64,000 nt of DNA from Sesamum alatum (GCA_034509735.1 JACGWO010000006.1:10245001-10309000); one strand, 5' to 3'. Shown: positions 11,680 to 22,777, counted from the stretch's first letter. The notes: generated by a model not told the origin, from the letters alone. A program made the numbers and translations.

Positions 11680-12417
11680 GCATGCTCAGAGGATAGCTTG
11701 CAAGTTATCACAGAGGATCAACTAAGGGGTATGATTAAAGGTATACTAATTCTTGACGCTATTGGCCTCCCCCATATTCGCCTTAAACACAACTAGCACT
11801 AATAGTTTCAACTTCACTATGGAGCTGAAACAAATTAGTACTTCTTGTGTCTCCCTCCCCCCCAATTTTTTGGCTCTTTTTCGATGCTTGTATGTGGTGA
11901 GTTACTTTCGTGATTATTTTGTGTCTGGCCCTCTAAGGATTACCCGGTTTGGTGTCACACTTGTTTTTGAATATGTGGATCTTTGCTATGTATATTGTCA
12001 CTATATCCTTGAGCATGTCATCCACTGTTGTATATACTCGAAGATTGAATGGGTGTTGCACTTCACACTATTTGGAAAAACCTTTTTGACACTCAGACAA
12101 TACTCACCCATCTCAATCTATATTGTGAGCAGAGACAGTTGTAGGCGCCTTTCACATCTCCTCTGCTGTAAGGGAGTAGTACTCCTTGTTTATGCTTTTC
12201 CTACCTTCTGTAAGGGAGTAGTACTCCTTATTTATGCTTTCTCACTTTTCTCTTGGGCTTTTTGTAAGGGAGTAGTACTCCTTGTTTATGCTTTTGTAGA
12301 ATATATTAGGGAGTTAGCACTCCCCGTTGTATATACCTTTTCTTGATTTAATGGAGAAGGGAAGGGAACCCCGAAAAGCTCCCCCCACTCCCGAGTGGTT
12401 TCTTAATAAAAAAAATA
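11680..12417 (+). other. LINE 3' untranslated region
   Basis: Noncoding tail from the RNase H stop to the A-tail. It holds three direct repeats of a unit with GTAAGGGAGTAGTACTCCTT. The 197-codon open frame at 11753-12346 is ordinary untranslated sequence: it has no family similarity and is lost in the other copy. Confidence 0.75.
12168..12330 (+). repeat. Tandem hairpin repeats in LINE 3' UTR
   Basis: Three copies of GGGAGTAGTACTCC, each a near-perfect palindrome, are followed by TTATGCTTT and spaced about 40-65 bp apart. A fourth degenerate copy, GGGAGTTAGCACTCCCC, lies at about 12309. The same block occurs inverted at about 36430-36595. Confidence 0.8.
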
Positions 12418-12529
12418 CTAGCTTTTGCATCGGTTTTTATTTAACCATAGTTAATAATAATTATCTACCACGGTTTTTAGCCATGATCATTAAAAATATA
12501 GCTAATATTAAATTTTTTTCTAGTTAGTG
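12418..12529 (-). mobile_element. Half of a CACTA-ended MITE (LINE insertion host)
   Basis: The fragment starts at the LINE target duplication and ends in a CACTA-like terminus, read on the minus strand as CACTAACTAGAAAAAAATTT. It includes a GCCATGATCATTAAAAAT stretch. It is the inverted-duplicate copy of 36234-36343. The other half is seen only at 49110-49334. Confidence 0.75.
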
Positions 12530-12616
12530 AAGGATTCTCTAACTCAAAAATTGTTAAACAATAATCAAATTTGGACAAACATGGGTGGAGGTAATATTAT
12601 ATGAAATTTTTTTACA
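12530..12616 (+). repeat. Copia-3 LTR end fragment
   Basis: The segment containing TGGAGGTAATATTATATGAA matches the LTR end beside the primer-binding site of Copia-3 at 55968-56046 and the copy at 36149-36233. It ends in TTTACA. From 12617 to 12865 is unassigned unique sequence shared with the right arm. Confidence 0.7.
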
Positions 12617-12865
12617 TGCACTGGGAAGGGAGTTCTAGTTTATTGCATGAAGTTGAAGTATATATATCAGGAATCTCATTGTCCATCCTGGCTCTGGCGA
12701 CTGTAAACTGTATTGTGGATGACGTGTGCTTCAATTTTCTAGGGTTAATACCATGTTCAATCACTTGTTCACTCTTATTAGTTGAGAGCCTATTTTTCCC
12801 TTGTTTAATTTGTAAATCGAGTGGATGAACAGCTTCTAATTCCATCGGAAGTTTTGATAAGTTGT

Positions 12866-14703
12866 TCACCTCGTTAAATTTTGAAACAATGTTTATGATA
12901 CCATACTTTTAATTGTCTTCTATTCAATAATATTTAGGGACTTGATAAATTAAATTTATTATGTCATTAATTTATGAATTATTAATATAATCATGCAAAA
13001 AAATTATTGATTATAAAAGTTTGAAATACTCTGATATAATTTTAAAAGAATATAAAAAAATTTGTAGTTAAATTAGTAGGCCTTTTGATAGAATACAATT
13101 ATTTATAAATAAAAAAAATGATGATAAAATGACATCTACCCTAGAGCACCCAAATTTGAGAAAAAACAAAATTTAATAATTAGAACTTGTATAGATTCCA
13201 ATCCGTGAATGTTGAAAAAAAAAATCACAAATTAAGATAAAAAAAATAGATAATAGGAAAAAAATTGGATTGACTAAAGAGGAAAATAAAAATTGGCAAT
13301 AAAAAGTTTTAAGAATGATGGAAGAATGAGATCATGTGGCACATAGATTAGCATTCAAAAATTATATCCTTTTAGAAAATCTTGCTAAATTTTTTTTCTT
13401 GATGTGAGTTGATTTTGTTTTTGTTTGTAAATGTAGATTTAGATCTTTTAATTCTTAACGAAAATCTAGAAGAACTTAAACAATGTAGTTATGTGAAAAA
13501 TAGTAGAGAAGACTAAAAAAAAAAACTATTATAAAATTAAAACTGTGTTCAAAACAAAATTAAGTCAACCACTTAAATTGTAGTAATAAAAGAAAAAAAA
13601 AAGAAACTGATTTTAAAGAAAAAGTATAGTGCACTCTAAAGAACTGTTTACCTAAAAAAAATAATAATTGCAATTTCGAGATTATTAGTAAGATAATTTC
13701 TAAAGCAAATGCATGATTAGTTATACCATTTCTAAATTCTAATAGCATAATCGATTAGATGATTAATTCTTATGATGTATGGACACGGCGACACGGACAC
13801 GATACGATACGGATACAACGACATGAAAAATTTTAAATTAGGATATAATACGACACTGATACGGTTATTTATAATATTATATATATATATATATATTCTA
13901 AATTTCTCTGTCAAATTTATGCAACACAAAAATATCAAGATAATACATAAAATAAGTATGTATTATATCTAAATTTTTAACCAAAATATATGACTTAAAA
14001 AATATACATAATCACTTTATATTAAAAAGTACGCAATAAAAAAATTTCTAATCATTCAAATTAGTTAAATTATATCGTGACCATCTTTCGATGTTTTAGT
14101 AATTTCATCCCAAAACGTTTAGTTTGAGAGAAATAAATTCTTTTTTATTTAGTTCAAAACTCTTTTTTCTTTTTTTGAAAAAAAAGGACAATTCAAAACT
14201 TTTTAAAATTAAAAAAAATTCTAAACGTGTCGCACACTCCTAAAAAAAAAAAAGATGATAAAGTTCTATAGCAAAATACATATCTAATTTACTAATACCT
14301 AAACAATCAAAGAATCCATTTTTCTTAAAACTTTTCATACAAAAATCAAAATTAGAACCATATATCTCGATAATAACATGAAAATAATTGGCATAGTTAA
14401 CATGAAAACAAACAAAAGTGAAGAGATATACAGAAGAGATATATAGAGTCAACAAAACTCATGAATTTTGCCATTAAACTATGTATTCATTATTAAGGAC
14501 ATTTCAAAAGAAATCTTAATAAATTGCAATTCTTATAAACCATATAATAATTACTATATAATTACTTAAATAAAGAAAAAATATTGATTATATTTTCAAA
14601 ATAATTCAAAGTTTGTAAAAATATTTATAATTGTTATAACTATTTTTTAATAAAATAAAATAAATATTAATTGTCCACGCGCAGCGCTCGTGCACCTTAC
14701 TAG
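12866..14703 (+). mobile_element. Non-autonomous Helitron-like element, copy B
   Basis: This copy has an intact 3' end: an imperfect hairpin CACGCGCAGCGCTCGTG, then CACCTTA and CTAG at 14700-14703, followed by T. The start near 12866 shares TCACCTCGTT with the other copies. It contains GGACACGGCGACACGGACAC and an (AT)n run near 13878-13897. It is noncoding. Relative to copy A it has lost about 550 bp near 14250. Confidence 0.55.
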
Positions 14704-14713
14704 TGATTGAAAA

Positions 14714-14738
14714 AGTGTATATATATATATATATATGC
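14714..14738. repeat. (AT)n microsatellite
   Basis: A pure AT dinucleotide run directly after Helitron copy B, mirrored at about 33998-34021 in the right arm. Confidence 0.85.
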
Positions 14739-14749
14739 ATAAAAAAATA

Positions 14750-15235
14750 AGGCTTCAATGCATTTTTTGTCCCGTATCTTTTGCATTTTGGCATTTTAGT
14801 CCCTTATCTTTCTAGGTTAGCAAATAAGTCCTGTAACTTTTAAATTTTTCGCGATTTCGGTCCTTCAATTACGTGAGTTTGCAAATGTTACCGGATTTTT
14901 TTTTAAAATTTGGGGCTTTTGTTCCCATTGGCCAAATTACGGCCAGCATGGAATCAAATTTTCGTCCTATATCTTTTATATTTTGGCGTTTTAGTTCTTT
15001 ATCTTTCTGGTGTAGCAAATAGGTCCTGTAAGTTATACTTTTTTGCGATTTTGGTCCATTAAATTGACCAATGGGAACAAAAGCCCCAAATTAAAAAAAA
15101 GATTCCAATAATATTTGCAAACTCCGACAACTGCAGGACCAAAATCGTAAAAAATTAAAACATTACAGGACCTATTTGCTACCCTAAAAAAATAAAGGAC
15201 TAAAATACCAAAACACAAAAGATACAAAATGAAAA
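14750..15235. mobile_element. Foldback (long-TIR) element
   Basis: Two inverted arms of about 180 bp, at 14752-14937 and about 15058-15232, share phrases such as ATCTTTTGCATTTTGGCATT, GGTCC and GGGGCTTTTGTTCCCATTGG. A third partial copy in direct orientation lies between them at about 14950-15057. The arms plus lack of coding fit a MULE-like or foldback MITE. I could not settle its target duplication. From 15236 to 15500 I see nothing recognisable. Confidence 0.65.
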
Positions 15236-15744
15236 TTATATTTAATCCAAAAAATAATGACTGAGATGAGAAGATGGTGAAAATACTTTCAATAAATATA
15301 CATCCTAATGCAACAGTGATTAGTTCAGAGCCTTGATTATATAACGGCCCCATACAACATAACATTGCATTAATTTATATTCTTTATTTTTATTCAGACT
15401 TATAGATAAAAGCAAACGGGCCTAAACCAACATTTTCTCACCTTTTTAAGTAGACGAGATTTGAAAACTAAAGAGTAAAAACACCACCAAGTGGTGAGCT
15501 TCAACACTGGTTGTAGTTGCATCTCCAAGGCAACCAAGAAACGATGAATCGGCATCAATTGTTTGGTGTTCCCAAACGACAGCTCAGTCAGTGCTTTGGG
15601 TTCAAGATTTCTTACGAGAGGTTTTCAGTTCAAATGAGTATGTTGAATATATGCCTCAGAAAAACACCTGGGATTTCTACTAGTCCGCTACGACAAAAGG
15701 GTAGGGACAAAGATACACGAACTAGTCAATTACAAGAGCCCACA

Positions 15745-16082
15745 AGCTAGAACAGATTATATGTCTCAACAAAGGGCCAATCAAACCAAACACAATGAGA
15801 TAACAAGTTTTCATCAGTCACAGGGTAGATAAAACCAGTTACATCATGTAAGAGAGTAAACGACAACAGAATCCACGACCATCGGAGTAAAAAGAATAAG
15901 TGTGCAGATCAATGGGAAAGGTTTTGGCGCCAAAGATGAGTTTGTCATGGATGCATACAGATTCTTGGTTGAAATCTTGATGTCGGCCTTGTCAAAACGC
16001 GAGCCTCGTTATCTGAAGCAGATGAAAGACTTCACAGGTAGCCTCAAGATTATATCAGCAACGATTTCTTGATGCCGTGACT
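15745..16082 (-). pseudogene. F-box pseudogene fragment (second copy, N-terminal part)
   Basis: Read on the minus strand, the start holds EIVADIILRLPVKSFICF, the core of an F-box that would bind a Skp1-type adaptor. A stop follows immediately. Further on come IDLHTYSF and FIYPVTDENLLSHCVWFDW, which align with LPVDLYTCSL and SIYPMIDESLIVDRVWFDC of the main F-box gene at 17740-18146. It is therefore a decayed tandem paralogue. Stops and frame changes exclude a working product. It lies just downstream of the C-terminal fragment at 16110-16391 and is duplicated at about 32680-33000. Confidence 0.7.
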
Positions 16083-16109
16083 TTCCAATGATTATTTTGT
16101 CATCCAAAA

Positions 16110-16391
16110 TTACAAATCTGGTGAAACTAGGCTTTCAAAGTAGGTTGTAGCTTCAACGTCAAATCCATTACCAAACTGATGAATTTGTGGATTGTCTGGA
16201 TCATATATTCTTAAATTTGATCCATAGTTTATTAATATCCTCCCATCCACCATAAGAAACAACGGACTTGGTCGTACAAAGTCATGATCCATGAGATCCA
16301 AAAAAAATGGTATTCGAACAACTTTAGTCCATGATTCTGTCATGCCATATTCCTTCATAACCCATACATCCATATAATGTATTATATTCAC
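16110..16391 (-). pseudogene. F-box associated (FBA) domain, C-terminal fragment
   Basis: A continuous 93-codon frame reads DVWVMKEYGMTESWTKVVRI, the signature of the C-terminal half of plant F-box/FBA proteins, and ends at a proper stop. That domain recruits substrates for SCF ubiquitin ligases. It matches in strand and order the N-terminal half at 17323-18146, so both may have come from one gene. Between them lie a 500-N gap and about 430 bp of rearranged sequence. I therefore cannot say whether a complete gene exists. Confidence 0.75.
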
Positions 16392-16699
16392 AACATACAG
16401 AAAGGCAACCTCCTAAGGCAACCTACAGAGTCTTGCCAGAATCCGGTAAAGATTTAGATTTGAAATTTTGACTACATTGAAAAATATGCATATATGGATG
16501 TATGGATTATGAAGGAAATATGGCGCGATCGGATCATGGACTAAAGTTTTTCACGGATACCCTTTTTTTTGAGTCTCATGGATCATGACTTTGTTCGACC
16601 AAGTCCCTTGTTTTTTATGGTGGATGGCAGGATACTAATGAACTATGGATCAAATTTAAGAATATATGATCCAGACAATCCACAAATTCATCAGTTTAT
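16174..16699. repeat. Foldback of F-box C-terminal sequence (hairpin)
   Basis: Positions 16174-16383 and 16483-16699 are inverted copies of the same F-box/FBA segment, roughly 85-90 percent alike by eye, with a loop of about 100 bp. The loop carries another F-box scrap, CTTGCCAGAATCCGGTAAAG at about 16431-16450, also opposite in strand to its source at 17630-17660. A transcript across this region would fold into a long, imperfect hairpin. The structure is repeated in the right arm at 32054-32573. Confidence 0.8.
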
Positions 16700-16822
16700 T
16701 TATGCAATTGTTGCCGCACTCGGGATCGAGGCTAAACTGAGTTGAAAGGGGGATATTGATAACATAGACGATGGTGCGATGTTGCAACTTGACGAAGAAG
16801 ATAACCATAGATTTGGAGGTTG

Positions 16823-17322
16823 NNNNNNNNNNNNNNNNNNNNNNNNNNNNNNNNNNNNNNNNNNNNNNNNNNNNNNNNNNNNNNNNNNNNNNNNNNNNNN
16901 NNNNNNNNNNNNNNNNNNNNNNNNNNNNNNNNNNNNNNNNNNNNNNNNNNNNNNNNNNNNNNNNNNNNNNNNNNNNNNNNNNNNNNNNNNNNNNNNNNNN
17001 NNNNNNNNNNNNNNNNNNNNNNNNNNNNNNNNNNNNNNNNNNNNNNNNNNNNNNNNNNNNNNNNNNNNNNNNNNNNNNNNNNNNNNNNNNNNNNNNNNNN
17101 NNNNNNNNNNNNNNNNNNNNNNNNNNNNNNNNNNNNNNNNNNNNNNNNNNNNNNNNNNNNNNNNNNNNNNNNNNNNNNNNNNNNNNNNNNNNNNNNNNNN
17201 NNNNNNNNNNNNNNNNNNNNNNNNNNNNNNNNNNNNNNNNNNNNNNNNNNNNNNNNNNNNNNNNNNNNNNNNNNNNNNNNNNNNNNNNNNNNNNNNNNNN
17301 NNNNNNNNNNNNNNNNNNNNNN
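16823..17322. other. Assembly gap, exactly 500 N
   Basis: A run of N of round length, so its true size is probably unknown. It cuts the F-box region and coincides with the inner end of the left inverted-duplication arm. Confidence 0.99.
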
Positions 17323-18146
17323 AGTATTAGGTAATGGTAACTCTCTGAAGGTGTCTGTCGCAAGATCATGCGAAATAATAACGCACTCCATGCCATTGAA
17401 ACCAGACACTGCCAATGAATGGCCCCATTCAGAAGCTTAACCGCACTCATCAATCGTACCCCCACACGGCCAATTCGACAATGTCTTCCAAGAATCATTC
17501 CTCAAACTATAAACCTTCACTTGAGCCTCAAGCACATTCATATCACGCTCCAAAGATAAAAGTTCCACAACCTTATAATCATCGTTCAACTCGTCATAAC
17601 CAAAACCAATTGATATTCCAAAATACTCAAGATTCAAATCTTTATCGGATTCTGGCAAGACTCTGTGTTTTCTGGTCGTGGGGTTCCACAAAATCAAAGT
17701 GCTAACTGACAAAGATAAACAAAACCAAACCCATTACACGACCCCTCTTGGAATATCACATCATATAGTTCACACAGAGGACAATCAAACCAAACACGAT
17801 CAACAATTAAACTTTCATCGATCATAGGGTAAATGGAACCAGAAGAAACATCTTCAACTATAGAGCGAAGAGAACAAGTGTATAGATCCACTGGGAGGTC
17901 TCGTGAGCCGAAGATGAGTCGATCGTCAGCATACTTACTGTTCTTGGTTGAAACCTCGATGTGGGCTTTCGCGAAGTTATAACTTGAAATCAAGAAACGC
18001 CAAGATTGTGAGACGCACCTGAATTTCAACAGGGATTTCACAGGCAGCCTCAACAGTATTTGCATGATGATTTCTTCCGGAAGATTGGGCAGAGGCCATG
18101 AATCTTGGGCTGGTGCAACGATCGTATTGAGTTCATTTTCCATCAC
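17323..18146 (-). pseudogene. F-box protein gene, N-terminal half, interrupted
   Basis: The likely start is the ATG at 18146. Residues about 20-60 form an F-box with LPEEIIMQILLRLPVKSLL and FRCVSQSWRFLI. The FBA part follows with ILWNPTTRKHRVLPES, FGYDELNDDYKVV, VYSLRNDSWKTL, NGAIHW and ECVIISHDLATDTFRELPLP up to the gap. Such proteins act as substrate receptors of SCF E3 ligases. The frame changes near 17730 (CNGFGF instead of the usual CNGL) and twice around 17400-17440, where NGAIHW lies in another frame. This is a pseudogene or carries assembly indels. A 150-residue truncated product is possible. Confidence 0.8.
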
Positions 18147-18820
18147 ATTTACTCCTTAGATCTCTGCCGTGAAGTAGTTCAATGTTTGAGAAACTACAAA
18201 GTATGTATAAACTCTTCTTCAGAAACACAGGAAGAAACCGCAACCAAAAGGTAAGCGAAAAGACGAACTGACTATTGAAGAAATAAGAAAAATGATCTTT
18301 GTTATGAAATTTAAAGTATGTATTAAAGTTTGTGGATGCTCTTTACAGTCACTCGTAAATTGAAATTCTTGTAATTCATTTCCCTCGTCAAATATTAGGA
18401 GTGTGGGCGGTGCGAGTTGGATAATTTAGGTAATTTTTCGGCCCAATTTGATGTTTGCGGTTTTTGAAAAGCTTAGCCAAACTCAGCCCAACAATCATCA
18501 AACGCACTTTCGTTCTAATTGGATTGGGACATGGTTTGCGGTCTTAGTATAAAGTCTATCACCTATACAATAAAATAAAAAAAGAAAGTAAAGTTCAACT
18601 ATTCTAAATACATAAAAATTTGTAATTTCGAAATACATATTTTAAAGTTACAAATAAAATTCTACATACAAAATAAATTAATAAAATTCATTATACAATT
18701 CTCTCTCAGTTTCAAATAACATTTTACAAAATAAAAGCCACAAGGCATTGAACAGTTCGAACTTTGAGGACTCTTTGTTTCTCTCTCTTATCTAATTTTT
18801 ATTTCTTAAATTTTGTGAAG
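18147..18820. other. Upstream region of the F-box gene, nothing else recognised
   Basis: AT-rich sequence with no open frame of interest. It would hold the promoter of the minus-strand F-box gene, but I cannot point to a convincing TATA box. Confidence 0.4.
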
Positions 18821-18824
18821 GACA

Positions 18825-19335
18825 AGCGGATCCGCCCCGGAGCGCGAGCAGAAGCGAGAGAATGCGGATATTTAAAAAAATAATCAAAAGCATAATCATA
18901 AGCACCTAGGGTTGTACCCTTGGGTGCTCAACCGAGCGTTCGATGTAGGATGTATCAATATTAAAACGGATATCGTACATAGGGCATAGAAATGAAAATA
19001 AACTACGAAAGTGTAAAAGCCGAAGTTACCTTTGTAGTTTTCTCGTATACGACTACTAGCTTTATTCCTCTCCGGAAATGTTCACCAAGTTCAAAGTGTA
19101 TGAACTTCTCTATAGGTGATCCACACCACACCGGAAGAGATGCTCGTTTTCCTTGCTAGAGGAAATGATCTAGGAGGATTAGGTTTAAGAAGACTAACGC
19201 TATCAATTAGTGTTGTTCTTAAACTTACTTTGTTCTTCCAAATGATCCAAGATCAAATGAAGAACAAAGGAGTAGGGAGAGAGAAGGGCCAAAAGTTTGA
19301 GGGAGAGAGGAGTGTAATTTTTATTTTTTTTTTGG
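18825..19335. repeat. Possible LTR-derived remnant
   Basis: GGAGCGCGAGCAGAAGCGAG followed by AT-rich sequence loosely resembles the start of the Copia-2 LTR at 42150-42180 (GGAATAGCGCGAATGCGGAA). It ends in purine-rich GAGAGAGAAGGGCC. No partner LTR or coding region is seen, so this is a weak call. From 19340 to 19500 there is half of a foldback-type repeat with TTTAGTCCTTTATCTTTC. Confidence 0.25.
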
Positions 19336-19772
19336 GAAAGGAATATTTGCGTCCTCTAACTTTGTTCAGAATTCCTTTTGGTCCTTTAATTTTGACAATT
19401 TAGATTTAGTCCTTTATCTTTCAATTTCGCGTAGATTCGGTCCTTTAGCCCAATTATGACCATTTTGCCCTTTTGATGCTAAGACACAATTAGTCCATCC
19501 ACATGCTCTTAATCAGGCCCAACATGCTTGCGAAATGAAATTAAGCCTCTATAAATTCATACCTTGTTTTGACCGCCTTGTCGCCGGGTATTCAGGTCCT
19601 TGGTTTTATGGACTTCTTCCAACCACACAACCGTAGCCGATGGTTCGCAGGTCATTGGCTCCTTCAGCAGCAAACAGCACAGCCCTATTTTGTTTCCTAC
19701 TTTAAGGCGTAAAAGATATTCCGATAACCGAGACTTAATAAAATTTTGGCTAAACAATATTGGACAAAAGCC

Positions 19773-19784
19773 TTTTATTTTATT
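19773..19784 (-). terminator. Overlapping AATAAA poly(A) signals
   Basis: AATAAAATAAAA on the minus strand, about 205 bases after the TATA box, consistent with the pregenomic RNA end of a pararetrovirus. Confidence 0.4.
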
Positions 19785-19990
19785 GAAGAAATACTTGGAA
19801 TATTACATAGATATTTTATTCCTCTATCGGACGAGAAAACTATTTAGCCTCTCATGTATAAGAGGATTTGACTCGTTAGGGATAACCCCATATACTGGAA
19901 GTTCTAACACTTAGAGAATTTAAAGACACAATTTATTTTTCTGAAGAGTTGGAGAAGTTTTCTAATGTCAACCATCTGCTTTCTAACTCT

Positions 19991-19999
19991 CTATTTATA
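19991..19999 (-). promoter_or_regulatory. TATA box of pararetrovirus-like element
   Basis: TATAAATAG on the minus strand, downstream of the last coding region. In caulimovirids the pregenomic promoter follows the last ORF and reads through a terminal repeat to a poly(A) signal. Here AATAAA-type signals on the same strand lie about 205 bases further, at 19773-19784. Confidence 0.5.
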
Positions 20000-20425
20000 A
20001 TAGCCCGCAGACTTCAAACCCGAACTCCATTCTTGCTTTGGATGCCGTCACTGCGTTCGTCACCCCTTTTGTCTTTCTACTTTCCAGGTGTGGTCATTAT
20101 GGCTTGTCGGCCGTGTGTTCTCCAGCTGGTGCTTCCTGTCCTGTCTGACTATTGGTCTTTTGTCGTCTTCTGCCGACAGTCTTTTTTTTGCTTTTTTACA
20201 TTTTGAGATTTTTACCTCTTATTGTAAAAATCCTTTTTTTTTACCCTTTTCTAGTTTCGGTTCGGGTTTATTTTGGGTTACCCGAATCCTTGTCCCGAAC
20301 ATGGGCTTTTCTTGTTTTTCACAGCAAGGGCATACATAGTTATGCCATTGCCCAACGTGCATCATATTACAGGCCTACTTTCTTGTGGCCTCTGTCGCTG
20401 GTAGCTTGTTTTCCCAAATAAGCAT

Positions 20426-21296
20426 TCATTTCTTTTCAAACAAGCTCTCCGCGAACTCTATGCTTTTTCGCATCATGGAGTTCAACAGGAATGATCCATT
20501 TAATTTGTTGTACAATATCTTAAACGGATACTTGACTTTATCCATCTCTGTGAGACAGACCCAATAACCCCAAGCTCTTCTAGTAAATATGTCATCTTCA
20601 CTAAGGGAAGATACCAGGGGAGCTTCTCCTATGACAACCTTCACTTTGTTAAATGCTACCATGTCAGGTCTCTGCAGTTTGATGAAATAGAATGCTGGAT
20701 GAGACCCTTTTCATGCGATTTCTGGAGCTATGAAAATGAACTTGAGCTCCAAAATATCTCCGCGTTTAAGGTGGGGATTATATTGCCATGCGTCATAGAC
20801 GGCCCCATTGATCCATTTCGGAAGTTTAGAGATTTTCGGAAAGCTTGGTGACATAGTATGAACTGAAGCAAGGGCTCCAAAATCATACCATTCTCGTACT
20901 TCTTCTGGTTTTGACCCTTCGAGCATCCAAGCTCTGTTATATCTCCTAGATGTGTCTATGATGGTTTTCCTGGGTTTATATTTTTTCGGGAAACAAGTTT
21001 TTCCCATGATCTTTGATAACCCTGCCAAGCAGAAACAGAAGATAAAGCTTCGTTAGTATTAATCTTAGAGGTGCCTGTCATTGGTCTAAAGTTAATCTCT
21101 TCATCTTTAACCCTAAAGGTGCTGGGTTGACTTGAATTATCAGGAGTTTGCACTTCTTGTAACTTAATTTTTGCCTTTTCACCAGAGTCTGGCGATGGCC
21201 TCGAGCAGCAGTACTTGAATCTGCCGTTACAGGTTTAGAGCCCTGTTCTCTAATTGCAGGTTTGGAGCCTTGCTCTCTTAATTCTCGGGCTATCAT
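20426..21296 (-). pseudogene. Pararetrovirus second coding region, function unknown
   Basis: Three partly overlapping minus-strand frames (21078-21296, 20711-21153, 20426-20662) follow RNase H. The first repeats REQGSKP. The second contains YNRAWMLEG and WINGAVYDAWQYNP. Some caulimovirids, such as florendoviruses, have a second ORF of unknown role here, which fits. I do not recognise a domain. Confidence 0.45.
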
Positions 21297-21530
21297 CGAA
21301 GATGATGCCTTTCGAATTGGTTCCAGTAAGTCGTCTCATAACGAGCTTGCAGCAAGTTTGGTACTCCTGACGGCGCTCTAGACAATGTCCAGATCAGCTC
21401 ATTGGACTTGGCCAGTTATTTGGGCTTTAACTGTTAGCTTTCCAAATCTCTTATCAATCCCCTCAAGATTTTTCCTGAGGTGTCTGAGCCTGATGATGAC
21501 GGAGTCTGCTTCAGCTGGCTCCATCTCTTG

Positions 21531-21896
21531 TTAAGAAATCTGCAAGAACATTTCATGAGATTTGATAACGACAATATTATAACAATAATATTGGCATTCT
21601 GCTTGCCATCTAATAATATGAGCTTTCTCAATCTTTGATTCAAGTTTAGTTTTTAAGAAAGCCTTAACATTCGTATTATCAACTTTTAATGTAAATTCTT
21701 TGGCTAGTAAGAACAAAGGCCATTTTTTGAAAGCCTTCCAAACTGCAAAGAATTCCTTCTCGTTAATATGCCATAATGTAGCTTGTTGTTCGGTGAACAA
21801 CCCTCCTGTATATCTACATGGCTCTTTGCTAGTAGTTGTTTTTCTCATGAGCACTGGTGCCCATCTGTAATCATTGGCGTCCGTGTAGACTACCAA
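21531..21896 (-). pseudogene. Pararetrovirus RNase H
   Basis: A 121-codon frame with YTDAND (first catalytic Asp), NEKEFFAV (Glu) and LKVDNTNV (Asp), the RNase H pattern that removes RNA from RNA-DNA hybrids. It follows the reverse transcriptase after a broken linker at 21900-22030. Confidence 0.75.
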
Positions 21897-22036
21897 CTCA
21901 TTCTCGTCTTGTGGGATTGCAAGCTTTGGCAGGTTATTGAAACCTGTTTTAATTCACGAACCCTTTGCGTATGAATTTTCTCCCATTTCCACTTTGAACT
22001 TTCTGTTTCTTTCAGAAGTGGATGAAAATCCTTTCT

Positions 22037-22777
22037 TTATTTTGCGAGGTCCGTGATAAAGATTCCTGCAAAATTGACAACTCCCAAGAAGCTTTGAAGT
22101 TGCTTCTTATCTTTAAGAATGTCCGAAAAATTGCGAATCATTTCTACAATGTGTTCCTGCAACTCAATACCTGTTTCATCAATAAGAATTCCTAGAAATT
22201 CAATTTTATTGACAACTATGATGGCTTTCTTTTCGGAAAGCGCTAATCCCTCCTTATGGCACACATCAGAAAAAATTTCAAGAGGTCTAATGTGATCCTG
22301 TATATTTTTAGATGCAATCAAGATGTCATCTATGTAAACAAACATAAACTCTAGATAGTCTTTGAAAAGATTATCCATCTTTCTTTGAAATATCTGGGGT
22401 GCATTGACAAGTCCCATTGGAAGTACATTCCAGATATATTGTCCATAAGGTGTGGAAAATGCAGTGTATTTCTTTGAATCATTTTCCATTTTAATCTGAT
22501 AAAATCCAGATTTGCAATCGAACTTGGAAAACACTTTAGCACCTTTGATGCAATCAATTAAGTGTTCTCTACTTGGGATGTAATAACCATCAAATTCTAA
22601 TATTCTATTAATGCCTTGATAGTTAATGACTAACCTGGGTTTACCTCTTTTTATCTCACCATGGTTTCTTACCAGAAAACCAGGGCTACTATAGGCCGAG
22701 ACTCCAGGCTCGATGAGTCTAAGATAGATATGCTCTTTAATGATCTCCTGCATATCTTTCTTATCCTCCATGTTCAT
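22037..22777 (-). pseudogene. Pararetrovirus reverse transcriptase
   Basis: A 246-codon frame with the RT blocks in order: KPRLVINYQGINR, FSKFDCKSGFYQIKM, APQIFQRKMD, the catalytic FVYIDDIL and EFLGILIDETGI. YIDD rather than YVDD, and the FDGYYIP spacing, favour caulimovirids over Copia. The catalytic aspartates are present, but the frame is separated by stops from both the protease and RNase H. Confidence 0.85.

Larger units (their letters stand above)
8287..12417 (+). mobile_element. LINE (non-LTR retrotransposon), 5'-truncated copy
   Basis: It begins inside the endonuclease domain of ORF2 at the duplication break and ends with a short A-tail at about 12407-12416. Beyond it is CTAGCTTTTGCATCG (12418-12432), the target duplication that flanks the fuller copy at 36344-49109. 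The truncation is therefore due to the duplication break, not to incomplete reverse transcription. Confidence 0.9.
8287..16822 (+). repeat. Left arm of 8.5-kb inverted duplication
   Basis: The whole segment recurs in reverse complement at 31929-40499, in the same order and at very high similarity by eye, with scattered substitutions and single-base indels. It carries the LINE 3' part, MITE and LTR remnants, Helitron copy B, the foldback element and F-box fragments. The outer break is at 8284-8287, where both sides share CTT. The inner end is cut by the run of N. Confidence 0.9.

Noticed and set aside
11753..12346. 197-codon open frame
   Set aside because: It lies in the LINE 3' untranslated region, encodes the tandem hairpin repeats, and is not open in the right-arm copy.
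15033..15365. 110-codon hydrophobic frame, also seen at 33379-33651
   Set aside because: It overlaps the foldback element, changes frame between the two arms and has no family features. Its repetition only reflects the inverted duplication.
20088..20421. Overlapping plus-strand frames with aromatic-rich products
   Set aside because: They lie antisense to the pararetrovirus-like element and show no family features.
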